Part shown: piece by piece, positions 37,332 to 46,932 of the stretch
Position numbering within the stretch: position 1 is the stretch's first letter
How the letters are laid out: every line of letters starts with the position of its first letter
Assembly: GCF_009834345.1 (NCBI RefSeq)
Contig: NZ_CP035042.1
Location: 2,604,001 to 2,668,000 of the forward strand
DNA: 64,000 nucleotides
Direction: 5' to 3'
Source: Billgrantia tianxiuensis
Lineage (GTDB): Bacteria > Pseudomonadota > Gammaproteobacteria > Pseudomonadales > Halomonadaceae
Made by a program: the position numbers and the translations under genes
The notes under the pieces: model-generated
The model's input: the letters and a program-made list of their open reading frames with translations, nothing else
The model's database searches: none
What the model was told of the DNA's origin: nothing

Positions 37332-37962
37332 TCAGTGGCGGCGCCCCCTTCCTGCGCCGGGATGCAGCGGAGCCTCTTCCCTTCGAGCCGATAGCAATCG
37401 CCGGTGTGCGGGCAGGTCACTTCGCCCTCGCCCTCCAATGGCAGCTCGAGACGCTCACCATGACGGCTCATCCAGCCCTGCTGGCGGGCGGGCACCCCAG
37501 CATCAGCGCAAAATCGGGCACGTCCCGGTTGATCACCGCACCGGCGCCGATGAAGGCATGGCGGCCCACGGTCACCCCGCACACGATGGTGCAGTTGGCG
37601 CCGAGGGTCGCTCCCTCGCGCACCAGGGTGTCGCGGTACTCGTCCTTGCGTTCGACCAGTGAACGCGGGTTGTAGACGTTGGTGAAGACCATGCTCGGGC
37701 CGCAAAAGACACCCGCCTCGAGGGTGACGTTGTCGTACACCGAGACGTTGTTCTGCACCTTGCAGTGATCGCCGATCACCACCCGGTTGCCGACGAAGAC
37801 GTTCTGCCCCAGCGAAACGCCGCGACCGATCCGAGCCCCGCCGCAAACGTGCACGAAGTGCCACACGCGGGACGATTCGCCGATCTCGGCGCCGGGGTCG
37901 ACAATGGCGCTGGGATGGATCTGGACGCCGGGGTAACGGTTTTCGAGCGCTTGGCTATCCAT
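37332..37962 (-). pseudogene. wbpD: UDP-sugar N-acetyltransferase WbpD, frameshifted
   Basis: This gene encodes a left-handed beta-helix acetyltransferase that acetylates the 3-amino sugar to UDP-GlcNAc3NAcA. The N-terminal part ([34 protein letters not shown]...) runs to FALMLG. The rest, [36 protein letters not shown], is in another frame and matches the WbpD tail, including CPHTGD. One base is missing at 37495-37498, and a second at 37344-37348 is inferred because it restores a stop codon. The restored length is about 210 residues. GAGG lies seven bases before the ATG at 37962. Confidence 0.87.
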
Positions 37963-37970
37963 GGCGAGCC

Positions 37971-40267
<2,297 letters not shown>

Positions 40268-40399
40268 GACGCTTCCATGGTTTTCGAGTGGTAGTGATCG
40301 ACGCTGGGCCCGGCGACAGCACATTGCGGCCCGCGGCTTCGCGTCAGGGAACGGCCTGCTCAGGCAGGCACGGTCAGGACCCTGCTGCGCACATCGCGC

Positions 40400-42598
40400 T
40401 CAGGTCTCGGTGGTCTTGTAGGCATAGTGGTAATAGCCGTAGCCATAACTGGTGGCGGCCTTGCGCTCGATGGCGTTGAGAATGCCGCCCTTGACCTTGA
40501 CACCGCTGCTCTCGAGCCGACGGATGGCCACATCGACTTCGCGCGGCGGGTTGAGCCCGAAGCGGGCCACCATCAGCGTGGTACCGCAGTGATGGCCGAT
40601 GACGGCGGCATCGGTCACGGCAAGGATTGGCGGCGTATCGACGATGACCAGGTCGAAGCGCTCGCTGAGTGCATCGAGCAACCGGGAGAAACGCTCGCTC
40701 ATGAGCAGCTCGGCCGGATTGGGTGGCGCCTTACCCCGCGCCACGTAGCTCAGCCCATTGATGGGCGACTGACGAATGACCTGGTCGAGTTCGGCCTTGT
40801 TGGAGAGCACCTCGGACAGGCCGCCCTTGCTGTCGGCATTGAAGGCGGTGTGCACGTGGCCCTTGCGCATGTCGGCGTCCAGAATCAGTACACGCTGACC
40901 GCTCTGGGCGATTACCGCCCCGAGGTTGATGCAGATGAAGCTCTTGCCGATGTTCGGGCTCGGCCCGGTGATCATCAGCCGGTTGTCGCTCGCCTCGAGC
41001 ATGGCGAAATGCAGCGAGGTACGCAGGCCACGCAAGGCCTCGACCGCCGTGTCGCCGGGAGCGTTCTGGGCCAAGACCCCATTGGCCACCGCACGGCCGC
41101 GGCGTCGATTATGGCGCTTGACCCGCCGCACCAGCTTCTGCTGGTCGTCGGAGAGCGGCACGGTGGCATAGACCGGCAGGCCGAGATCCTCGATCTGCTC
41201 CGCGCTCTCCACGCCGCGGTTGAGAATGCTACGCACGATGACGAATGCCACCGCCAGGAAGGCACCGACCAGGGTCAGCATGGCCACCGTTACCGGCTTG
41301 CGCGGTTCCACCGGCCCCGGCTGGGCAACGGCATCGTCGAGGATGCGCACGTTGCCCACGGTGCTGGCCTTGGTGATGCTCATCTCCTGGATCTTGTTGA
41401 GCAGCTGCACGTAGACCTGCTGGGTCACTTCCACGTCACGCGACATGCGCAGGATCTGCTGCTGGGTTTCGGGCAGGTCGTGGATCCGCTCGTTGAGCCG
41501 CTCACGATCGCGCTCCAGGTTGTTGCGCTTCTCCATCATCGCGGCATAGAGCGGGTGCGAGGCGTTGTAGCGCCGGCTCAGTTCGGCCTGCTCCATCTCC
41601 AGCTCGCTGAGACGGGCGTCGAGTTCCACCACGCGGTCCAGCACCGAGCGAGTCTCGATATTGAGGTCGACACTCTCGTGCTGCATGCGGAACGCATTCA
41701 GCGCATCCTCGGCGGCGGCCAGCTCGGTGCGCACCTGGGGCACCTGTGCCTCGAGGAATTCGAGACTCTGCTCCGCCTCGGCGCTCTGGCGCTCGACATT
41801 CTGGGTCAGGTAGATCTGTCCGATGACGCTCAGGGTGCGCTGGGCGCGACGGGGATCCTCATCGAGCAGGGTCATGTTGAACACGCCGCTATCACGACCG
41901 CGTTGCGCGACACTGAAGCGTGAACGGAGCTGGTTGATGGCAGCCAGGCGAGTGCGCCTCACCACGGTGAACTCGGCGCCCTCGCCGGCTTCCAGCTCCG
42001 CCACGCGCAGCTCGATGCGTCCCTCGTCGAAGCTCTCGGTGGTGCCGACGCGCCCCTCACCGAGCAGCTCTTCGCCGTGATAGAGCCGATAGCCGTCGTC
42101 GATGCCGGCCACCAGGCGCAGCGCACGCCCCAACCACTCGTGATCGACGCGCAGCTCGCCGACGTTGAGATATTCGCCGGCCCATACACTGCGGCGCGCG
42201 AACTCGGGCCGCTCCATACCCCGTCGCACCAAGTAGCCGCCAACCACGGGGAAGCGGGTCGGTATCACGTCGATATCGAGGCGCTCCTGGTCGACCGCCT
42301 GCCCCAGCACCATTCGCGAGCGCAGGATTTCCAGCTCGGCATCGGCCTTGGGTTCCTCGCCCAGGATCGAGCGAACTTCGGCGAGCGGATTGCTCAGTCC
42401 GGTCTTGCCTTCCACCTGGACCAGCGCATCGGCGCGAAAGATCGGCGTGGCCAGCTGCACATGTATCACGGCAGCCAGAGCGAAGATCGCCGTCACCAGC
42501 ATGATCAGCCATTTGTTGTCCAGCAGGACGCCGAACAGCCTGCCCAGATCGATGTCGTCGTAACCTGGGCGCGAGCCCGTCTTTGTCTCTTTCACCAT
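40400..42598 (-). CDS. wzc: Wzc-type polysaccharide co-polymerase and tyrosine autokinase
   Basis: The 732-residue inner-membrane protein controls chain length and export. A Wzz-like periplasmic domain lies between TM1 (about 31-51) and TM2 (about 425-447), with coiled coils between 260 and 380. The cytoplasmic BY-kinase domain follows, with Walker A GPSPNIGKSF, Walker A' LILDADMRKG, and Walker B DLVIVDTPP. The C-terminus is a tyrosine cluster (SYGYGYYHYAYK) that is phosphorylated in trans and dephosphorylated by Wzb. AGGA lies before the ATG at 42598. Wza and Wzb are directly upstream. Confidence 0.97.
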   Translation of the reverse strand: MVKETKTGSRPGYDDIDLGRLFGVLLDNKWLIMLVTAIFALAAVIHVQLATPIFRADALVQVEGKTGLSNPLAEVRSILGEEPKADAELEILRSRMVLGQAVDQERLDIDVIPTRFPVVGGYLVRRGMERPEFARRSVWAGEYLNVGELRVDHEWLGRALRLVAGIDDGYRLYHGEELLGEGRVGTTESFDEGRIELRVAELEAGEGAEFTVVRRTRLAAINQLRSRFSVAQRGRDSGVFNMTLLDEDPRRAQRTLSVIGQIYLTQNVERQSAEAEQSLEFLEAQVPQVRTELAAAEDALNAFRMQHESVDLNIETRSVLDRVVELDARLSELEMEQAELSRRYNASHPLYAAMMEKRNNLERDRERLNERIHDLPETQQQILRMSRDVEVTQQVYVQLLNKIQEMSITKASTVGNVRILDDAVAQPGPVEPRKPVTVAMLTLVGAFLAVAFVIVRSILNRGVESAEQIEDLGLPVYATVPLSDDQQKLVRRVKRHNRRRGRAVANGVLAQNAPGDTAVEALRGLRTSLHFAMLEASDNRLMITGPSPNIGKSFICINLGAVIAQSGQRVLILDADMRKGHVHTAFNADSKGGLSEVLSNKAELDQVIRQSPINGLSYVARGKAPPNPAELLMSERFSRLLDALSERFDLVIVDTPPILAVTDAAVIGHHCGTTLMVARFGLNPPREVDVAIRRLESSGVKVKGGILNAIERKAATSYGYGYYHYAYKTTET

Positions 42599-42635
42599 TG
42601 ATAGAGTCCTGGCGTGAAAAGGTGGATCGTTCGCG

Positions 42636-43094
42636 TCAGCCTCGAGGGCTACCGAGGCGTGACTGCCACAGCCGTGCCGCTTCGGTGAGCTGTCGATGCA
42701 CGCGCACAAAGACCTCTTCGTTCCTGCGATAGGGGTCGGGGATGTCTACCCCCTTGCCCGTCTCACTCGGCAGCCAGCGCCCGAAGCACATGGTCTTGCC
42801 GGTGGCGAAGGGAAAACGCTCGGCAAGGGCGAGACGCTGCCCCTCGCTCATGACCAGAATCAGGTCGGCATCCCTGATCATTCCGGCGTCGATCTGGCGC
42901 GCCCGGTGATCGGAAAGGTCGAGCCCATCGGCCTCCGCCAGTCGCGCGGCAGTGGGCTCCGCACTGTGCCCCACCAGAGCCCCCAGGCCCGCCGAGGCGA
43001 TGCGATGACCGGGTAGCGCCCGCTTGAGCAACGCCTCCCCGACCGGACTGCGACAGATATTGCCGGTGCACACCACCAGAACCTCCTGAAACAT
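42636..43094 (-). CDS. wzb: Low-molecular-weight protein-tyrosine phosphatase Wzb
   Basis: This 152-residue cytosolic phosphatase has the P-loop CTGNICRSP (Cys9 nucleophile, Arg15) and the general-acid loop DIPDPYRRNEE. It dephosphorylates the tyrosine tail of Wzc and so permits cycles of polymer export. It lies 9 bp after wza and 37 bp before wzc. The order wza-wzb-wzc is the classical one for group 1 and 4 capsule and colanic acid loci. Length is typical. Confidence 0.95.
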   Translation of the reverse strand: MFQEVLVVCTGNICRSPVGEALLKRALPGHRIASAGLGALVGHSAEPTAARLAEADGLDLSDHRARQIDAGMIRDADLILVMSEGQRLALAERFPFATGKTMCFGRWLPSETGKGVDIPDPYRRNEEVFVRVHRQLTEAARLWQSRLGSPRG

Positions 43095-43103
43095 TGCCTC
43101 CCC

Positions 43104-44249
43104 CTACTCGCCGATACGTTCCAGTTCACGCCCGGTTCGGGTGGTCTGATAGATGCTGCTGACCGTAGGCAGAAGCTGGCGCACCACCCGGTTCCAGCGT
43201 CCCAGCGGCGTCGTGGTGACATACACCACGTCGGTGGGCTGCAAGGTGAACTCAGCCCCCAGCATCAGGGCGGTCGCATTGCGCGCATCGAGCTGGTAGA
43301 CCGTGGCGAGCTTGTCACTGTCCGCAGGAGCCCGGCGGATGACGAAGATGCCCGAGGCATTGGCGTTGCCCTCGTTCATACCGCCGGCCTCGGAGAGCGC
43401 ATCGGTCAGCGTGAGCCGGCTTGCCCCCATGGGCAGGCTTTTCGGCTCGCGCACCTCGCCCATGACGTAGACCTTCTGGTCGCTGTTGTCGGGAACATGC
43501 AGGACATCGCCGTCGCGCAGCAGCAGGTTCTGATCGAGGCGCCCGCGATTGAGCATCTCGTGCAGGGAGACGCGAATTTCCTCACCGTCCCGCGTCAGCA
43601 GTACATCGTGCCAGTTGGCGTGCTCCGCCAAGCCGCCGGACAGGTTGATCGCATCGAGCACGCTTATAGGCACGTTGCGAATCGCCAGCGGGCCGGGATC
43701 CTGCACCGCGCCGGTGACGTTCACTTTCTGCGAGTTGTACTGGGCAACCTGGACTTCGACCTGAGGCATGGCCACGTAGGGCTCCAGCCCGCGGGCGATG
43801 ATGTCGCGCACTTCGCGCACCGTACGCCCCTCCACCGGAATGCGGCCGATGAAGGGATAGAAGATGGTGCCGTCGCTGTGCACGGTATTGCCCGATTCCG
43901 CGGCACTGCGCTCGCCGCCGGCGGGAATCGTCAGCTCCGGATGGCCATAGACGATGACCGTGAGCACATCGCCCTTGCCGATGTGGTAGTCATAGCCGCT
44001 GATGCCCTCGCGCAGCGCCTCGCTGACCTTGCCGAACTCCTCCGGCGTCCGGGCTGCCTCGACCTCCTGGCGCTGGCTGCGCACCAGCCCGAAGGTAATG
44101 GGTTCAATATCGACCAGATCGTCGATCGGGGCGGAATCGGCGCGATAATCGATATGCCCGCCGGGAGCAAAGGCGCATCCACCCAGGGCAAACAGCCCGA
44201 ACACGAAAAGCACACGACCCATCCGGGGTCGCAGAAAGTAGTGATTCAT
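43104..44249 (-). CDS. wza: Outer-membrane polysaccharide export lipoprotein Wza
   Basis: This 381-residue lipoprotein forms the octameric exit channel. The signal peptide ends in the lipobox ALGGC (Cys25). The polysaccharide-export domain (YDYHIGKGDVLTVIVYGHPELTIPAGG) and SLBB domains (VNVTGAVQDPGPLAI..., KVYVMGEVREPKSLPMG...) follow, and an amphipathic C-terminal helix could cross the outer membrane. It is the first gene of the minus-strand export and polysaccharide operon. Its long upstream region contains two TGTC-N7-GACA palindromes and an ops element. Confidence 0.96.
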   Translation of the reverse strand: MNHYFLRPRMGRVLFVFGLFALGGCAFAPGGHIDYRADSAPIDDLVDIEPITFGLVRSQRQEVEAARTPEEFGKVSEALREGISGYDYHIGKGDVLTVIVYGHPELTIPAGGERSAAESGNTVHSDGTIFYPFIGRIPVEGRTVREVRDIIARGLEPYVAMPQVEVQVAQYNSQKVNVTGAVQDPGPLAIRNVPISVLDAINLSGGLAEHANWHDVLLTRDGEEIRVSLHEMLNRGRLDQNLLLRDGDVLHVPDNSDQKVYVMGEVREPKSLPMGASRLTLTDALSEAGGMNEGNANASGIFVIRRAPADSDKLATVYQLDARNATALMLGAEFTLQPTDVVYVTTTPLGRWNRVVRQLLPTVSSIYQTTRTGRELERIGE

Positions 44250-44290
44250 CGACTCTTCACTCGCTGGTCATTATTAACCTTTACCCTGCC

Positions 44291-44442
44291 TGTCTCTTTA
44301 AGACACCATTACATGTCTCTCTTATTATTCACTCAATGTCGCCAACCAGTGACACAGAAAGAAACAAACAACTAACACCTATCTCCTACACATTTCTTAC
44401 CATGACACTCTTTTCAGACACTAGCGTTGTCGTTCGGCGACA
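44291..44442. promoter_or_regulatory. Paired TGTC-N7-GACA palindromes upstream of wza
   Basis: Two perfect palindromes, TGTCT-CTTTA-AGACA (44291-44305) and TGTCG-TTCGG-CGACA (44428-44442), fit TGTC-N7-GACA. Their centres are 137 bp apart, close to 13 turns of B-DNA. Extra half-sites AGACA or TGTCT occur at 44314, 44416 and 44471, and a looser TGTC-N10-GACA spans 44337-44354. No known regulator is assigned. Confidence 0.45.
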
Positions 44443-44551
44443 TCAGCTAGCTTAAACTGTCGCCCTACTTAGACACCTTGAATTTCAAGAACCAAAACCA
44501 AAGTATTCTTAATATCCTGACAAAACACCCTTCTTCATGAGACCGGCGCGG

Positions 44552-44564
44552 GCACGCTACCGCC
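44552..44564 (-). promoter_or_regulatory. ops element (RfaH recruitment) of a JUMPStart-like leader
   Basis: On the minus strand the sequence reads GGCGGTAGCGTGC, carrying the full GGCGGTAG ops core with the following CGTGC seen in enteric ops sites. The bases before it, GTTTAACCTCGT, align loosely with the TGTTAAGCCAGG part of JUMPStart. It is 302 bp upstream of wza and points along the long minus-strand operon. An RfaH homologue acting as an anti-terminator is implied but not seen in this window. Confidence 0.7.
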
Positions 44565-45029
44565 ACGAGGTTAAACGACAATCCCCGAAGCCAATCGCAA
44601 TACCTTGATCCACAAGGCATAATTCAACCATCGGCACAAGCCGTGGCACGATGGAAACTCAAGGAGATTGATAAGACGGGGCCCTCACTTCCATGCAAGG
44701 AACCAAGTTGATGAGGCTAGAATAATCTTTTTTTTTGCTTATCACTACCCCTGACCAGGCTTTACACATTTTTTTACCATACTATACAAAAGGAAAAGCT
44801 AAAATAAGATAAGTTTCTTTCCAGCAATCTTCAATTGGGGTATCAATTCAGCATTCCAGATACCCCCATGACTTTAAAGTGTCGCGGGGGTAATTCTATT
44901 CTGGCCTATCTGAATTGCCTGCCACAGGCAGGCAGGCCGGATCGTGATTCCAAGTCGACATAGGGAACGCACCATTCGGCCACTCGCCCCGCCGGTGATT
45001 GCCGGCGCAACAGAAGGAGCCATATCGAT

Positions 45030-45374
45030 ATGCTTGAAACCATGAGACTCGGTCCCGCGAAGCTGCGACGACGCGTGGTCACCCTGGCAGGCGTGACCCT
45101 GCTGGGCCTGGCGCCACTGGCCCTGGCTCAGCAAGCCACGTTGCCCCAGGGAACACCGGGCGCCCCGGGCAATTCAGCCAACACTCCCGCACCAGCTGCG
45201 GTGGCAAGCGGCGGCCTCGCCACCGGCATTGGTGCCGGCGTCGAGGCCCCGGGCAATTCCGGCCAGGCTCTGGCCGGCGCCGTTAGCCGGGGAGCCGTTG
45301 GCATCGGCGTAGCGATCGGTGCCACCGGCACCGGCACGGGTACTGGCACCGGAACCGGTACCGGGACGCGCTGA
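45030..45374 (+). CDS. gfcA: GfcA/YjbE-like small secreted protein
   Basis: This 114-residue protein has a signal peptide (AGVTLLGLAPLALAQQ) and a low-complexity mature part rich in Ala, Gly and Thr. It ends in eight Thr-Gly pairs and TR, encoded by an ACCGGC-type tandem array at 45324-45368. E. coli YjbE also ends in a Thr-rich tail, and the three genes after this one match GfcB, GfcC and GfcD, so position supports the name. Function is unknown. AAGGAG lies nine bases before the ATG. Its stop overlaps the next start as TGATG. Confidence 0.75.
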   Translation: MLETMRLGPAKLRRRVVTLAGVTLLGLAPLALAQQATLPQGTPGAPGNSANTPAPAAVASGGLATGIGAGVEAPGNSGQALAGAVSRGAVGIGVAIGATGTGTGTGTGTGTGTR

Positions 45375-46129
45375 TGAGTCGTGACAGACGGTACAGAGAT
45401 GTTGGTGTGCCGATCCAGGACCGCCGCAAGGCGGTCCTGCTTTGGCGCTGGCTGTTACTGGGGGGAATGATCGTGGGCCTTACGGCCTGCGCACAGGGTG
45501 GGCAGCTGACACCGATGGGAGCCACGCTGTTTGGCGACAGGCATGGCGAGGATCCGTCAGCCCAGGCAGAAGCCCTGCCCTATGCATCGCTGGTGGCCCG
45601 CAGCCAGGGCAACCAGGCACTGCTGATCATGGCACATCGCAGCGGAGAGCATGGCCGCGATACCTATTGGCAAGCCGGGGATCGCGCCACTCTACATCTA
45701 CGCGACGGCTTGCCCGCCAGCACGGCCGGCTTCGAGGAGATTCTGCTGGGACGGCAGTACTCGGGCGACACCGGTTCGAATCGCTACCGGGTCCATGTCC
45801 ATTGGAGAGATGCCAGCGGGCAGGAGTGGCAGGACGTGGCGACGGCGGAACGCACCTGCGAACCGGCCCGGCCCGTCGAGCTGCCCTTGATTCACCTGGC
45901 ACTGGAACGTTGTACGGAACGGCTCGACTGGGCGAGCCGCAATACGCATACCCGCGGGGTGTACTGGCGCGATCCGGTCAGCCTGCGGATCTGGGGGGGT
46001 GACATGGCGCTCTGGCCGGACGGTCCACGCCTGCGTTGGCAGGTGGCGAGACCCTGGTGGAGCGATGCCGAGGACACCGGACGCGACGTTGGGCAAGACG
46101 CCGAGCCCAACAGCGCGTCATCGTCGTGA
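45374..46129 (+). CDS. gfcB: GfcB/YjbF-family lipoprotein
   Basis: This 251-residue protein has a membrane-targeting start with a lipobox-like VGLTAC (Cys39), preceded by an unusually long charged N-region. The mature part has the YjbF pattern: LVARSQGNQALLIMAHRSGE, RQYSGDTGSNRYRVHVHWRDA and DPVSLRIWGGDMALWPDGPRLRWQVARPW. In E. coli, GfcB and YjbF are outer-membrane lipoproteins of group 4 capsule or exopolysaccharide secretion. It is translationally coupled to gfcA. Confidence 0.8.
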   Translation: MSRDRRYRDVGVPIQDRRKAVLLWRWLLLGGMIVGLTACAQGGQLTPMGATLFGDRHGEDPSAQAEALPYASLVARSQGNQALLIMAHRSGEHGRDTYWQAGDRATLHLRDGLPASTAGFEEILLGRQYSGDTGSNRYRVHVHWRDASGQEWQDVATAERTCEPARPVELPLIHLALERCTERLDWASRNTHTRGVYWRDPVSLRIWGGDMALWPDGPRLRWQVARPWWSDAEDTGRDVGQDAEPNSASSS

Positions 46130-46143
46130 CAAAGAGAACGAGC

Positions 46144-46932
46144 ATGCCCCAACGTCACCACTCTCCTGCCTGCCATTGGTGCGCAGTCGGCCTGAGCGCA
46201 CTACTGGCCGCTTTTCTTCCCCTACAGAGCAAGGCCGATGCCCCCCGACTCTCGCACCTGTGGCTGGAGCAGCATGCGCTGCCAGAGGCACCCGCCTACA
46301 GCTACTACCTGCTGACGCGGCACCAAGCACCGCAGCAACGCCAGGCAAGGCGCCTGCAGCAAGAGCTGGCGACGCTGAGCGATTGGTACTCGCTGGCCGG
46401 CCATACAGGAGCGGCCCAGGGCCTGCGTCAATGGCAAACCGCGCTTGCCGAGCTGGAGGAGTCGCCGGGGCGCACACCGGCCAGAGCCGATCTTGCCGCC
46501 CTACTCGCCTCGCCACAGCACGACCCCTTGCAGGAGAGCCTGGCCGAAGTCGGTCACTGTGTCATGCCCGAGTGGATCGAACTGTGGCATTTCGGCGGCG
46601 TAACCCGGCACCGCTGGACCCCTGGATTGAGTCTAGGCGACCTGCTTCGTCGTCAGCCGCGCTCCCATTGGTCCCGCGCCGACGAGGCCTGGCTGATCGC
46701 ACCGCAGAGTGAGCCCCGCCGTATCGGCATAGCGGCCTGGAATGCCAGCGATGCCCCACTGGCCGCCGGCAGTCGGATCGCACTCGCACTTCCCGAGCCG
46801 GTACAGGAAGCCGACTGGATCAACCGGGCGCTGCCCGGCTTCCTGGCGACCCGCCTCCCTGGCGATACCTGCCACATCATCGAGTTACCGGACATGGCGG
46901 ATCGAGCCGGCGCGGGAGGGCCCGCACGATGA
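46144..46932 (+). CDS. gfcC: GfcC/YjbG-family periplasmic capsule protein
   Basis: This 262-residue protein has a signal peptide (VGLSALLAAFLPLQSKADA) and the capsule-biosynthesis GfcC domain. Segments include YYLLTRHQAPQQRQARRLQQ, FGGVTRHRWTPGLSLGDLLRRQP with an SLBB-like beta-grasp flavour, and AWLIAPQSEPRRIGIAAWN. The ATG at 46144 gives a proper signal peptide; a longer upstream frame does not. Its stop overlaps the gfcD start as ATGA. It probably assists Wza-dependent export in the periplasm. Confidence 0.82.
   Translation: MPQRHHSPACHWCAVGLSALLAAFLPLQSKADAPRLSHLWLEQHALPEAPAYSYYLLTRHQAPQQRQARRLQQELATLSDWYSLAGHTGAAQGLRQWQTALAELEESPGRTPARADLAALLASPQHDPLQESLAEVGHCVMPEWIELWHFGGVTRHRWTPGLSLGDLLRRQPRSHWSRADEAWLIAPQSEPRRIGIAAWNASDAPLAAGSRIALALPEPVQEADWINRALPGFLATRLPGDTCHIIELPDMADRAGAGGPAR

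Larger units (their letters stand above)
44250..45029. other. 780-bp AT-rich control region between wza and gfcA
   Basis: This is the largest gene-free stretch in the window and is clearly richer in A and T than its surroundings. It holds, from left to right, TGTC-N7-GACA palindromes (44291-44305, 44428-44442), an ops/JUMPStart-like element on the minus strand (44552-44564), an AGAATAATC core (44719-44727), and an inverted pair GGGGTATC/GATACCCC (44837-44866). Divergent promoters are expected. I could not choose one -35/-10 set with confidence. No open reading frame here looks real. Confidence 0.6.

Noticed and set aside
36230..37962. A genuine bifunctional WbpD-WbpE protein
   Set aside because: The junction is a G5 run. 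Adding one base gives a stop, a ribosome-binding site and two normal-sized proteins.
45324..45368. Tandem repeat as a CRISPR or phase-variable frameshift tract
   Set aside because: The units are six bases, without spacers, and lie in frame in a coding region, so slippage would not shift the frame.
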